Shown here: positions 45,106 to 54,464 of the stretch, one piece after another
Layout of the letters: the number at the start of each line of letters is the position of its first letter
Numbering within the stretch: the first letter of the stretch is position 1
Source: CAYZHM01 sp964478225
GTDB taxonomy: Bacteria > Pseudomonadota > Alphaproteobacteria > Micavibrionales > Micavibrionaceae
Length of the DNA: 64,000 nucleotides
Direction: 5' to 3'
NCBI GenBank assembly: GCA_964478225.1
Contig: CAYZHM010000002.1
Location: 252,452 to 316,451 of the forward strand
Made by a program: the position numbers and the translations under genes
Notes under the pieces: model-generated
The model's input: the letters and a program-made list of their open reading frames with translations, nothing else
Database searches by the model: none
What the model was told of the DNA's origin: nothing

Positions 45106-47487
45106 TTAGGTTTTTGGCTTGATGGGCAGTTTGAGGTCGGTTTTGGTGGAGAGGAAGGGGAAGAAGAGAGTAACGGTTGTGCCTTTGCCTTTTTCGCTTT
45201 CCAGTTCGACATTGCCGCCGTGAAGGTGCGTTATGTTGCGGACAAGTGATAGGCCGAGGCCGGCGCCGCTGCGGCTTAAACGGGCACGGTCGGCGCCGCT
45301 GCCGGCTCTCTCGAAAGGCTCAAAAATGCGCAGGCGGTCTTCTTCGGTGATGCCGATCCCCGTATCGTGGACTGAGATTTTGATGCCGTCTTTGCTTTTG
45401 CTTGCTTTGAGTTCGATTTCACCGCCTGCTGGTGTGAAGGTGATGGCGTTGCGGATGACGTTGACGAGGGCTTGTTTGATACGTTTTTCGTCGGCATGCA
45501 GAGTGCCGATGTTTTTGGGGCAGGTCATTTTGATTTCGATTTTCTCTTTTCTTGCCCAGTCATTCATGAGCTCGAAGACGGCCTGCATTGTGTCGTAGAT
45601 CTTGATGTCTTCGAAGCTCATGGTCATGTAGCCGGCCTCGAGTGTGGAGAGGTCAAGAATGTCGTTGATGAGGGAAACCAGGCGTTCGCTGGCCTCTTTC
45701 ATGTCGCGGGTGTATTCTTTCTGGCGCTTGTTCAGAGGCCCGAAATATTCCTGATCGAGGATTTCGTTAAAGCCGATGATGGCGTTTAGGGGTGTTCGGA
45801 GCTGATAGGAGACGTTGGCGAGGAAGTCCATTTTGAGGCGTTCTGCGGCTTCGAGCGCAGCATTTTTTTCGCGCAAAGCATTTTCCACGCGCACGGTGTC
45901 TGTGATATCGGCGTAGCTGATGAGGACGCCGCCATCGGGCAAAGGCATTGTGGAATATTCCAAAAGAGTGTCGTTTTCACGTTCGAGGCGTCCGTCATGC
46001 ATCATGCGCTCCAGCGCGGTTTTCATGAGAAGGTCCTTGATTTTTGTCCATTGGCCGGGGTCAAAAAACCCCTTCATTTTATCGACGATTTTTGAGATAT
46101 GAGGCTCGCCTTCCAGTGTTTCGGGGTGGAGATCCCAGAGACGGGCGAATGCAGGATTCCAAAGTTTCAAGCGGCCATCGCCGCCATACACGGCGACGCC
46201 TTCGGCCAAGTTGTCGAGAGTTTCTTTTTGTACGGCGACGAGTGTGTTGTAGGAGGATTCAAGGGCGAGCCTTGATGTGGCGTCCTCAAAATTCATCATC
46301 AGGCCGCCCATGGAATGCGGGATGACCAGCATGCGGTAGGTTGAGCCATCCGGCAGGAAGAGCATGTCTTCGTGCGGTTCGATGAGGCCGGTGAACATGC
46401 TCAGCCAGCTTTGCTTGAAGCGGCGGAAATCCGATTGTTCCGGAAGGCGGCGTGTTTCACGCAGTTTTTCCATGATTTCGCCGAGTGTGGGGCTTTTGTT
46501 GAGCCAACCGGCATCCAGCCCCCATAGTTGTGAAAAGGCGGAGTTATAGAATTCGAGCTTTTCGTCGGCGGTGAAGATGGCGATGGCGCTGCGGAGTTGC
46601 TCGAGAAGTTCTTTGTTTGAAGATTGATAACGTTGCAGCTCGGTTTCGAGTTCTTCTTCGCGCGTGATGTTGTAGGCGATACCCAGGGTCATTCCAAGAG
46701 GACCCATGGGGATTTCCGAGATTTTCATGAGCATGCGTTTGCCGTGGACGACGGCATGGGCTTTGGCTTCCAGCGCTTCTCCTTTTTTCAGAGATTCGGT
46801 GGCTAGTGTGCGGCCGGGCTGAATATCTTCGCCTGTCTTTTTCTTTAGGGCTTGAGCGGCAATTTCTTTTTGCTGCGTGATGATGTCGCCCACGCTCATG
46901 CCGAGATAGTCAGCATAGGTTGTGTTGCACCAGACGATGTTTTGCTGCATATCGCGAAGCCATAGAGGGCGCGGGATTGAGTTGAGTGCGGTTTGCACCT
47001 GCAGCAATTCACCGCTGTCCTGGTTGCGGCGTTCAATATTGGGAGGGGGTGGTGGTTGTTCTTGGGCGGGTTTTTCTAAAGATTGCTTTTGTAGCCATAG
47101 AACGACGATGCTTTCGCTTTTGCCGGTGTCTTGCCCGACAGTGCCGGAAATTGTTAGGTTTGCGCCGCTGATTGTTTTGACAGGTAAGGTGAACGGTGTT
47201 TTGTGTTTGATCAGGCGGTCGTGCAATCCTTCCAGGGCAGCAGAATCTCCGGGCTCCAGGCAGGCCTGGATATCGGTGAATGACTTGACACGGGAGAGGC
47301 CCAGGAGGCTGCAAAAACCGTTGCTATAAGCCACGGAGCCGTCTTTGTTGAGGCCGCAATATTCCCCGGGGAAAGCGTTTATGAAGGCCTCGAGGCGTGA
47401 TTTTTCGCCTTTTTTGGATGCATTATTGTTCTCGAAATTCTTCAAGAGTGTGTGAAACGGGTTTTTGCTGGTTTTTTTAATATTCAC
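45106..47487 (-). CDS. divL: DivL-type cell-cycle sensor kinase with Tyr in place of the phospho-His
   Basis: A 793-residue PAS-containing kinase-like protein. Several PAS repeats span about residues 40-530 (for example RDMQQNIVWCNTTYADYLG and YGGDGRLKLWNPAFARLW). The dimerisation helix reads FLANVSYQLRTPLNAIIGF where normal kinases have S-H-E-L-R-T-P; the acceptor position is Tyr561. The ATPase lobe is intact: VNVIRNAITFTPAGGEI, VHDTGIGI and GAGLGLSLVR. This substitution defines DivL, which binds DivK and steers CckA/CtrA to control asymmetric division. No membrane segment is visible at the N terminus, unlike Caulobacter DivL. It lies between tsaE and ahcY as in relatives. Confidence 0.9.
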   Translation of the reverse strand: MNIKKTSKNPFHTLLKNFENNNASKKGEKSRLEAFINAFPGEYCGLNKDGSVAYSNGFCSLLGLSRVKSFTDIQACLEPGDSAALEGLHDRLIKHKTPFTLPVKTISGANLTISGTVGQDTGKSESIVVLWLQKQSLEKPAQEQPPPPPNIERRNQDSGELLQVQTALNSIPRPLWLRDMQQNIVWCNTTYADYLGMSVGDIITQQKEIAAQALKKKTGEDIQPGRTLATESLKKGEALEAKAHAVVHGKRMLMKISEIPMGPLGMTLGIAYNITREEELETELQRYQSSNKELLEQLRSAIAIFTADEKLEFYNSAFSQLWGLDAGWLNKSPTLGEIMEKLRETRRLPEQSDFRRFKQSWLSMFTGLIEPHEDMLFLPDGSTYRMLVIPHSMGGLMMNFEDATSRLALESSYNTLVAVQKETLDNLAEGVAVYGGDGRLKLWNPAFARLWDLHPETLEGEPHISKIVDKMKGFFDPGQWTKIKDLLMKTALERMMHDGRLERENDTLLEYSTMPLPDGGVLISYADITDTVRVENALREKNAALEAAERLKMDFLANVSYQLRTPLNAIIGFNEILDQEYFGPLNKRQKEYTRDMKEASERLVSLINDILDLSTLEAGYMTMSFEDIKIYDTMQAVFELMNDWARKEKIEIKMTCPKNIGTLHADEKRIKQALVNVIRNAITFTPAGGEIELKASKSKDGIKISVHDTGIGITEEDRLRIFEPFERAGSGADRARLSRSGAGLGLSLVRNITHLHGGNVELESEKGKGTTVTLFFPFLSTKTDLKLPIKPKT

Positions 47488-47560
47488 GACTTGTCAGTTT
47501 ATGAATAGTGCGGCTTTAGGACAAGGGTTATTTCTGGATTGGGTGGCGGAGGGCGGTTTG

Positions 47561-47857
47561 ATGCCCTATATTAGAGATATGAGCGATATTATATTCAATG
47601 AGAAAGATAGCCGCTATGAGCGCCCGGTGGAGGGGCATATGGTTTATGCACAAAGCCATATGAAGGATGATGTGCTGTATGTCGATTATGTTTATGCTGC
47701 TCCGGAATTGCGTGGCAAGGGAGCGGCGGGGGCGTTTATGAACGATCTTATGGTCATGGCCCGCGCTAAGGGCTGGAAAGTCAAGCCTATATGTGGCTAT
47801 GCCGCCGGATGGCTCCGACGGCATAGTGAATTTGATGATCTGCGCGCGGCAGATTAG
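47561..47857 (+). CDS. Small GNAT-like N-acetyltransferase (YjdJ type)
   Basis: This 98-residue protein has the reduced GNAT fold of the YjdJ/DUF1794-like group: SDIIFNEKDSRYERPVEGH, then LYVDYVYAAPELRGKGAAGAFM with the R-G-K-G acetyl-CoA loop, and KVKPICGYAAGWLRRH at the end. Such proteins lack a full substrate site and their targets are unknown. The ATG at 47561 is chosen because GGAGGG lies about eight bases upstream; an ATG at 47579 is the alternative. It diverges from divL and is convergent with ahcY, whose stop it overlaps by four bases. Confidence 0.8.
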   Translation: MPYIRDMSDIIFNEKDSRYERPVEGHMVYAQSHMKDDVLYVDYVYAAPELRGKGAAGAFMNDLMVMARAKGWKVKPICGYAAGWLRRHSEFDDLRAAD

Positions 47858-49164
47858 TAGCGGTATTCGTCTTTTTTGAACGGGCCTTTGACATCGACGC
47901 CGATGTATTCTGCCTGATCCTTTGAAAGTTTGGAGAGTTTCGCGCCGACCTTGTCGAGGTGCAGCATGGCCACTTTTTCATCCAAATGTTTCGGCAGAAC
48001 ATAGACCTGTTTCTCGTAGTTTTTGTGGTTGGTCCAAAGTTCGATCTGCGCAAGCGTCTGGTTGGTGAAAGACGCGCTCATCACGAAGCTTGGGTGGCCT
48101 GTGGCGCAGCCCAGATTGACGAGGCGGCCTTCCGCCAGCAGAAGGATACGCTTGCCGGACGGGAATTCGATCATGTCGACCTGCGGCTTGATGTTAGTCC
48201 ACTTCATATTGCGGATCGGTTCGACCTGGATTTCATTATCGAAGTGGCCGATGTTGCAGACAATCGCGAGGTCTTTCATTTCGCGCATATGGTCAACGGT
48301 GATAATGTCCATGTTGCCTGTTGCGGTCACGAAGATGTCGCAGCGTTTTGCTGCATCTTCCATGGTGACGACTTCGTAGCCGTCCATAGCGGCCTGAAGC
48401 GCGCAGATGGGGTCAACTTCGGTGACCATGACGCGGCATCCTGCGTGGCGCAGTGATTCTGCAGAACCTTTACCCACATCACCATAGCCCGCAACAACGG
48501 CGATTTTCCCGGCCATCATCACGTCGGTTGCGCGGCGGATCGCATCAACGAGGGATTCCTTGCAGCCGTATTTGTTGTCGAATTTGGATTTGGTAACTGA
48601 GTCATTCACGTTGATCACGGGCGCGAGCAATTTGCCTTTTTTGGCCATTGCAGCAAGACGCGCGACGCCTGTGGTTGTTTCTTCGGAAATGCCTTTGATG
48701 TCCTTGAACAGTTCAGGATATTTTTCATGCACCATCAATGTCAGGTCGGCGCCGTCATCGAGGATCATGTTGGGTGTCCAGCCGTTGGGGCCTTTAATCG
48801 TTTGTTCGATACACCATTCATATTCTTCTTCGGTTTCGCCTTTCCATGCGAAAACGGGCGTGCCTTTTGCAGCAATTGCCGCGGCGGCGTGATCTTGTGT
48901 TGAGAAAATGTTACAGGAGCTCCAGCGTACATCTGCGCCAAGGGCTTGCAGCGTTTCGATGAGGACGGCGGTCTGGATTGTCATGTGAAGGCAGCCAGAG
49001 ATGCGTGCGCCTTTGAGGGGTTGTTTCGCAGCATATTCGGCGCGGGTTGCCATTAGGCCTGGCATTTCGGCTTCGGCTAGTTCTATTTCCTTACGGCCCC
49101 ATTCGGCGAGGGAAATGTCTTTTACTTTGTAGTCGTTTTCTACGGTCTGGGGCTTGGCGCTCAT
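47854..49164 (-). CDS. ahcY: Adenosylhomocysteinase
   Basis: A 436-residue enzyme that splits S-adenosylhomocysteine to homocysteine and adenosine, keeping methylation reactions running. NAD site: VAGYGDVGKGSAESLRHAG; substrate residues in SCNIFSTQDHAAAAIA; the C-terminal KDEYRY gives the conserved Lys-Tyr that reaches into the neighbouring subunit's NAD site. An AAAGGAGA ribosome site precedes the ATG. The leader is under 50 bases to the divergent gene, too short for an SAH riboswitch. Confidence 0.97.
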   Translation of the reverse strand: MSAKPQTVENDYKVKDISLAEWGRKEIELAEAEMPGLMATRAEYAAKQPLKGARISGCLHMTIQTAVLIETLQALGADVRWSSCNIFSTQDHAAAAIAAKGTPVFAWKGETEEEYEWCIEQTIKGPNGWTPNMILDDGADLTLMVHEKYPELFKDIKGISEETTTGVARLAAMAKKGKLLAPVINVNDSVTKSKFDNKYGCKESLVDAIRRATDVMMAGKIAVVAGYGDVGKGSAESLRHAGCRVMVTEVDPICALQAAMDGYEVVTMEDAAKRCDIFVTATGNMDIITVDHMREMKDLAIVCNIGHFDNEIQVEPIRNMKWTNIKPQVDMIEFPSGKRILLLAEGRLVNLGCATGHPSFVMSASFTNQTLAQIELWTNHKNYEKQVYVLPKHLDEKVAMLHLDKVGAKLSKLSKDQAEYIGVDVKGPFKKDEYRY

Positions 49165-49212
49165 ACTCTATTCTCCTTTGGAATTCATTGCGATTCGCGT
49201 TACTATATACGT

Positions 49213-49626
49213 ATGAGTCTGAATTTCAACGAAGAAAGCAGTAAGCCTTGGTTTATCTCGCGGATCAATCCGCTGGTGCCGCATAGCTGGCAAATCTTTG
49301 AATATAAAGAAGAAAAAGCTGAATATGAGCCGGTGGGGGATTATACACTGATTGATACCAGTGAAAGTGCTGATATTACTGAGAAAAAGCTGATTAATCT
49401 GACGGCGATTATGAACGGCAGAAAGCCTTTGATTGACTTCGAAAATTTGACCGAAACACGCGTTTTGTATACAATAGTAAGCAGTGGTGAACCTGATGAA
49501 ACCCAGGTAAAAATTATCTTCCGCGGTTATGACGGAAGCGGGGTTTCGAAGGAAAATGCGGTACTAACGATAGATAAAGGTGTGTTTGATGAAGAAAATT
49601 CCATTGAGTCCGATCAGATTGGCTAG
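49213..49626 (+). CDS. Hypothetical protein, 137 residues
   Basis: A soluble acidic protein without signal peptide or membrane segment. It shows alternating short strands (HSWQIFEYKEEKAEYEPVGDY, in part; TRVLYTIVSSGEPDETQVKIIF) and an acidic C terminus ending EENSIESDQIG. No family recognised. It is divergent from ahcY with 48 bases between the start codons, which must hold both promoters. A GC-rich stem-loop follows. Confidence 0.7.
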   Translation: MSLNFNEESSKPWFISRINPLVPHSWQIFEYKEEKAEYEPVGDYTLIDTSESADITEKKLINLTAIMNGRKPLIDFENLTETRVLYTIVSSGEPDETQVKIIFRGYDGSGVSKENAVLTIDKGVFDEENSIESDQIG

Positions 49627-49642
49627 TGCGTTTGCCAGAGCA

Positions 49643-49684
49643 GCGAGCGGGGCGATACGCCCTCAAAGCAGGCCCGCTCCTCGC
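49643..49684. other. GC-rich stem-loop between convergent genes
   Basis: GCGAGCGGG (49643-49651) pairs with CCCGCTC-TCGC (49673-49684, one bulge), and GGGCG/CGCCC can pair inside. There is no T-run on either strand, so it may be a transcript-end structure rather than an intrinsic terminator. Confidence 0.35.
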
Positions 49685-49707
49685 GGTCCTACCCTCGGGT
49701 GATAATT

Positions 49708-51717
49708 TTAAGCAGGGCTTAAGTCCTGGCCAGGGCCTTGCGGGGCTTCTTTGGTTGACGGACTGTACTCTTCTTGTGGTCTTTGCCAGTTTGGATCCAG
49801 CCACTTTCCTTTGTGCAATAAACCGATGCGCGTCGTGCAATAATGCTCCAGCAATGCTTCGCGGTCTGCTCGTGTAGGAGCGTTTAGGATGGATTCACGA
49901 AGTTTTTTGGCTTCTCTTGTATCGACACGGCGAATGACTTCTTTGATTTCAGGTATTATATCGGAGCCCACGGAGAGGCTGCGGGCGGTCATGCCTAAAA
50001 GAAGCGGTACGTATTTTGGTATTGAAGCCATTTTACCGCAGATGCTGACGGCGCGGAAATTTTCAGGGTCATCCCAGTTGGCATAGTTTAGGGTTGTCAT
50101 TATGAGTTCTAAAACATAGGGATTTGTTGGATCGTAGCGATCTTCCTGGCTTTTATCATAGCGATCTATACCAATTGCGTTGTTAATCAGGTCGTTGGTG
50201 CCGATCGAGAAAAATTTTGCGGGGGTCTGACTGAGTTGACGGTCATTGGCGAGAGCGACGATTTCAACCATGGAACCTAGCTTGAACGATTCTGACAGGC
50301 CGAGTCTGCCGGCTTCTTCATCCAGCATTTTTTGTTTTTCGATAAAATGCTCGGAGCTTTCGATATTGGGATACATGAGGTCGACGCGCTTTGTGCTGCC
50401 GATGTTGGCGAGATATTCGCGAACGCGCAGAACTGCAGCCATTTGATTACGAATTGTGGTTTCCTGTTCTTTCAGTGACATTTTGGTTTCTTTGTCGCCT
50501 TCAAAATCAGCGATACGGATATCGTAAACGTCACTCTCGAGATTTTGTGCTATCTCCATGAAAAGCGCGTAAAATTCATCTTCGGATACGGCCTGAGTGC
50601 GGTTTTCCAGCAGGATTTCCACGCGGTGGAGGCCAATTCCGTTGCCATTATATTTGTTAACAATGTCGATTTCGAGGGGCAGGGCGATGTTCCCGGAGAC
50701 GCGTACCGGGACGCCGTCTAGGGTTTGTGCGAGTTTTTTTCCTTCGTTTAGAGAGCGTTGTACCAGGACTTCGTGCTGGGTTTTTTGTTCGCTTAAGATC
50801 TTGCGGTAGCTCAGCATTGTTTCTTCAGATGGATTGATTATGATTTTCTTGTTTAATCCATCGAAAATAACGGGCGTGTTGTTTGGCAAAATTGTCTTTT
50901 GACCTTGCGGATCTGTGATGATGAGTGTGTCTCCGGCAATTTCTGAAGTAAAACCATTGGGAGCCTGAACAATAACAACACCGACGCCTTCTGCAACAAT
51001 TTGAAAATGTCCGGTTTCTGTTCCCTGAAGCGAGAATGTTGCTTCAAACTTAAGTTCTTTAAACTCATCGAAATAGTAAGCGATCATGCCGGCCGTTGGT
51101 TTGTCTATAACGGGGATATCCCCTGATTGCAGATGACCGAGCGAGGGCAGCGGGTATTCATCCCAGTAAGATAAAAGGTAGCGGCGGGCTTTTCTGAAGT
51201 GGGAACAGAAGTTTTTTGCCATGATTGTGTCTTGTTGGGCAAACTTATCTATAAGCTGCGTAAAGCCAATATGGATGGCTGAAAGGGCGCTATATCCTTT
51301 TTGGTCTGCTCTTTTTTCTTCCGGCTTTTCGTTTTGTTCGCAAGCATTAAAGCTTCTGGCCTGATAGCCGCCGTTGAGGATGTATGGTTTAACAATCTTT
51401 GCGGCGTCTTTGATACAAAAGCTTTCTCCGTTTAGAGTTGCTCGAATTTCTGAGTTGTCGGTAATGGATGTAATGGCGTTTGCTTCTTCGTCATGCCTGC
51501 TAACAGCGTGCTCGATTGCTTTTTCGAGGATTGCGAATTGTTCTTTTACTATTTCATCCGTGGGGTCAATTTTTTGTTTTGGAGGTGTGGGGATGTTATC
51601 GCTGATTACAGCGATTTTTCCAATCACAATGCGTTCCGATCCGCTTTTGTAAGGAATGGAGGATTCGTTATTAAGACCGGCACTTGTTCTGTAAGTATCT
51701 TTTATATCTACAGCCAT
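49708..51717 (-). CDS. Divergent PTS enzyme I-like phosphotransferase
   Basis: A 669-residue protein whose second half is clearly PEP-utilising: GIGLHRVEILLENR, FFSIGTNDLINNAIGIDRYD and ICGKMASIPKYVPLLLG, with the acid-base Cys560. The swivel domain is diverged but keeps a candidate phospho-histidine, His237 in GTETGHFQIVAEG, in place of the usual G-G-x-T-S-H motif. The N-terminal 200 residues do not resemble the HPr-binding domain of enzyme I. The ATG at 51717 is used; the frame runs to a TTG at 51759. It lies 87 bases after rapZ. HPr, EIIA and HPr kinase genes are not in the window, so the phosphate acceptor is unknown. Confidence 0.75.
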   Translation of the reverse strand: MAVDIKDTYRTSAGLNNESSIPYKSGSERIVIGKIAVISDNIPTPPKQKIDPTDEIVKEQFAILEKAIEHAVSRHDEEANAITSITDNSEIRATLNGESFCIKDAAKIVKPYILNGGYQARSFNACEQNEKPEEKRADQKGYSALSAIHIGFTQLIDKFAQQDTIMAKNFCSHFRKARRYLLSYWDEYPLPSLGHLQSGDIPVIDKPTAGMIAYYFDEFKELKFEATFSLQGTETGHFQIVAEGVGVVIVQAPNGFTSEIAGDTLIITDPQGQKTILPNNTPVIFDGLNKKIIINPSEETMLSYRKILSEQKTQHEVLVQRSLNEGKKLAQTLDGVPVRVSGNIALPLEIDIVNKYNGNGIGLHRVEILLENRTQAVSEDEFYALFMEIAQNLESDVYDIRIADFEGDKETKMSLKEQETTIRNQMAAVLRVREYLANIGSTKRVDLMYPNIESSEHFIEKQKMLDEEAGRLGLSESFKLGSMVEIVALANDRQLSQTPAKFFSIGTNDLINNAIGIDRYDKSQEDRYDPTNPYVLELIMTTLNYANWDDPENFRAVSICGKMASIPKYVPLLLGMTARSLSVGSDIIPEIKEVIRRVDTREAKKLRESILNAPTRADREALLEHYCTTRIGLLHKGKWLDPNWQRPQEEYSPSTKEAPQGPGQDLSPA

Positions 51718-51804
51718 TGGTTCGTTGTCTATTAAGGTTAAAATCTTAACACAAACCAAAATTTAACAATTATGTAAAAAATATGCAAGCTTTTTCTGAG
51801 ATTT

Positions 51805-52641
51805 TCAGGGTAAATCGCGGTGGTCGATTGTTGTGTGAAATCCCTTTTCTTTCAACCACTTGGACAGATCTTCAGCCAAATAAACGGATCTGTGGCGGCC
51901 GCCGGTGCACCCGATGGCGATGGTCAAATAGTGTTTTCCTTCCTCAGCGTAGCGCGGGAGGGTCATTTCCAGGAGGTCTTTTAGGCCCTTCATGAAGGGG
52001 GCAAAACCGGGGTCTTTTTTGATATAGGTGCCGACTTTGGGATCTTGGCCGGTTTTGTCTTTGAGGTCCTTAATCCAGTTCGGGTTTTTGAGGAAACGCA
52101 CATCCCAGATGATGTCGGCCTCGCGGGGTGTGCCGTGACGGAAGCCAAAGGACATAAGGCTGATATTCATGTGGCCTTGCTTTTGGGGACGGAAATGGCC
52201 CTCAAGGATGTGGCGCAGGTCGTGGACCGTGAGCTCGGATGTGTCGATGGTGATGTCGGCGGCATCTTCGATTGCTTTGAAGAGCGTCCGTTCAGATTTG
52301 ATGCCGTGGGTAACGGTTTTATCGCTCGCAAGCGGATGGCGTCTGCGGGTTTCCTTGAAGCGCCGTTGGAGCACGTCAGTGTCGGCCGTGATGAAAATCA
52401 GTTTGGATTTGTGCTTTTTTGCTGCAGCAACAATTGCGGCAGGATCGAATTCCCTTGAGCGAGAGTCTATGCCCAGTGCGATGGGTTTTTGCTGCGGTGA
52501 TTTTTGCAGCAAAGGTTTGATGAGAGACAGCGGGAAATTGTCGAAAACCTCAAATCCCATGTCTTCGAGATTCTTGAGGACGGACGACAGGCCAGCGCCG
52601 GATAGTCCGGTGACGATCATGATGGGCGTGTTGCTGTTCAT
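51805..52641 (-). CDS. rapZ: RapZ/YvcJ family P-loop protein with altered Walker A
   Basis: This 278-residue protein matches RapZ throughout: VTGLSGAG start, DMGFEVFDNFPLSLI, HPLASDKTVTHGIKSE, FGFRHGTPREADIIWDVRFLKNP in part, and the C-terminal LTIAIGCTGGRHRSVYLAE. RapZ binds RNA or nucleotides; in enterics it controls glucosamine-6-phosphate synthase through small RNAs. In Walker A the essential lysine is Leu18 (GLSGAGLSS), so ATP use is doubtful. The C-terminal sensing domain is intact. The start overlaps the chvG stop by four bases, coupling it to the two-component pair. Confidence 0.92.
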   Translation of the reverse strand: MNSNTPIMIVTGLSGAGLSSVLKNLEDMGFEVFDNFPLSLIKPLLQKSPQQKPIALGIDSRSREFDPAAIVAAAKKHKSKLIFITADTDVLQRRFKETRRRHPLASDKTVTHGIKSERTLFKAIEDAADITIDTSELTVHDLRHILEGHFRPQKQGHMNISLMSFGFRHGTPREADIIWDVRFLKNPNWIKDLKDKTGQDPKVGTYIKKDPGFAPFMKGLKDLLEMTLPRYAEEGKHYLTIAIGCTGGRHRSVYLAEDLSKWLKEKGFHTTIDHRDLP

Positions 52642-54464
52642 AATGATGGCAGGATAATCGAAAATCTTGCGCCGGTCACGTTCCCTTTTGCATCTTTGGC
52701 ATTTTCAGCGGATATGCGGCCGCCGAGGGCGTTGATGATTTGGCGGCAGATGGAAAGGCCGAGGCCTGAATGCTGGCCGTATTCTTCGTGTTGCGGGCGT
52801 TCGGAATAGAAGCGTTCAAAGACAGTTTCAAGTTTGGATTCGGGGATGCCGGGGCCTTGGTCTTCGACGGTGATCAGGACATGATGCATGCGCTGTGAGA
52901 CTGAGATGATGACTTTGCCGTTTTCAGGGGAGAATGAGAGGGCGTTTGTTATGAGGTTTTCAAAGACCTGGGTGAGGCGCGTATCGCGCCCGGGGACGGT
53001 AATGTTGCTGTCTTCCGGCCCTATTAAAATCAGGGTGTGGTTTTCTATGCGGGCGGTGTTTGACCATTGAAGATTTTTTATATTTCCGGTCTGCTTGCGT
53101 TCGAGGGGATCCTTATGGCGTTCAACCAGGCGATATAAGACAGTCTTCAAATCAACATTTTGCAGCGCTTCGCGTGAGAGTTCGGTGTCAAGGCGCGAGG
53201 CCTTGGAAATGTCGCTGATCAGGCGGTCTAGCCTTTCGAGATCGTGCGTGATGATGCCCATAAGCTTTTGTTTGTCTTCCGGGGTTTTGACGATGGAGAG
53301 TGTTTCGACGGCACTTCGAAGAGAGGTGAGGGGGTTTTTGAGCTCGTGGGAAACGTCGGCAGCAAAATGCTCGATGGCGGACATGCGTTCCCATAGGGCG
53401 TTGGTCATTTGGCGCAGGGCGATTGAGAGTTCGCCGATTTCGTCGTTGCGGGCGCTCAGATCAGGGATTTCTACGGCGCCGGACTTGCCCGCGCGTACAG
53501 TTTCAGCCGCTTTTGCCAAACGTCTTAAGGGACGCGCAATGACGCCTGAGAGATAGATTGAGAGCAATGTTGTGATGACGAGCGTACCGCCAAAAATGAC
53601 GAGGATGTTTAGCCAGACTTTGCCGATATCTTGTTCGATGTCATGGCCGAGTCGGGTCATGAGGATCGCGCCTGCTATGCCGTCATTGTAGCGGACGGGT
53701 GATGCCGCGGAGAGGATGATTTTTTTTGCACGATTATGCCAGACGGAGATGCTGTTGGCGCCGTTGAGGGCGTAAAGCGCGTCGGTGTAATCTTGTGCAT
53801 TTTGCGAATTTGTTTCGCGGTAAAGGGGCAATGTTTGACGTTGAGGCAGGAGTTTCAGGACCCAGCCAGCCATATCTTTTAGTGTTTTCAGAGTGCCTTC
53901 TTGATCCTTTTCAATTGGCGGGTCGAGCGCTACAACATCGATTTTTCCGCCGGGACCATCGAGTTTTGTCGAGTCGGCGATGAGCTGTCCGGAGTGGTCG
54001 AAGATATAGATTCGCCGGTTTGTCATGCGACCAAAGCGGTGGGCCATTTGCCGGGCCTTGGATTCTGAGAGTTCGGGCTTAAGAGGCTCATTATCATCGA
54101 AGGCTTGCCAGGCTGGCCGGTCAGGTTCCATGATTGCGGCTTCGGAAACTGCGGCCGAGATAAGCTGCACTTCGGCGCCGAAGGTTTCGAGCTTGGCTTT
54201 GATCAGTTCGTTTTGATATTGGCCGAGATAGAGGATGCCGATCAGGAGCATCAGAAGTGCTGCAGCATTCACGCCCATAATTTTAAGCGTAAGGCCCGTG
54301 ATGCGTGGTTCCGGGTGGCCCCAATAGGCCAGCATCAGGTTTTCTTTCACGGGCGCTTTGTCGCCGAGAATGTGGGTCAGATTAAGCCAGCGGTGAGAAG
54401 ATTCATTCTTCTTTGTAGCGGTATCCGACCCCGTAGAGCGTTTCGATGTGGTTGAATTCTTCAT
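52638..54464 (-). CDS. chvG: Sensor histidine kinase ChvG
   Basis: A 608-residue inner-membrane kinase. Two membrane segments (about residues 60-85 and 285-310) flank a periplasmic sensing domain; a HAMP linker (GVIARPLRRLAKAAETVRAG) follows. The phospho-acceptor His is in FAADVSHELKNPLTSLR and the ATPase lobe has FENLITNALSFSPENG, VEDQGPGIP and HSGLGLSICRQI. ChvG/ExoS responds to acid and envelope stress in Alphaproteobacteria. Its 5' end overlaps chvI by 62 bases; the next ATG (54335) would trim a basic N-terminal tail, so the true start is not certain. Confidence 0.92.
   Translation of the reverse strand: MKNSTTSKRSTGSDTATKKNESSHRWLNLTHILGDKAPVKENLMLAYWGHPEPRITGLTLKIMGVNAAALLMLLIGILYLGQYQNELIKAKLETFGAEVQLISAAVSEAAIMEPDRPAWQAFDDNEPLKPELSESKARQMAHRFGRMTNRRIYIFDHSGQLIADSTKLDGPGGKIDVVALDPPIEKDQEGTLKTLKDMAGWVLKLLPQRQTLPLYRETNSQNAQDYTDALYALNGANSISVWHNRAKKIILSAASPVRYNDGIAGAILMTRLGHDIEQDIGKVWLNILVIFGGTLVITTLLSIYLSGVIARPLRRLAKAAETVRAGKSGAVEIPDLSARNDEIGELSIALRQMTNALWERMSAIEHFAADVSHELKNPLTSLRSAVETLSIVKTPEDKQKLMGIITHDLERLDRLISDISKASRLDTELSREALQNVDLKTVLYRLVERHKDPLERKQTGNIKNLQWSNTARIENHTLILIGPEDSNITVPGRDTRLTQVFENLITNALSFSPENGKVIISVSQRMHHVLITVEDQGPGIPESKLETVFERFYSERPQHEEYGQHSGLGLSICRQIINALGGRISAENAKDAKGNVTGARFSIILPSL

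Noticed and set aside
47465..47560. Longer N terminus for the GNAT-like protein starting at 47465
   Set aside because: The extra residues resemble no GNAT protein and overlap the divL start; GGAGGG before 47561 marks a better start.
49165..49212. Possible SAH riboswitch before ahcY
   Set aside because: Only 48 bases separate the divergent start codons and no fitting fold is present.
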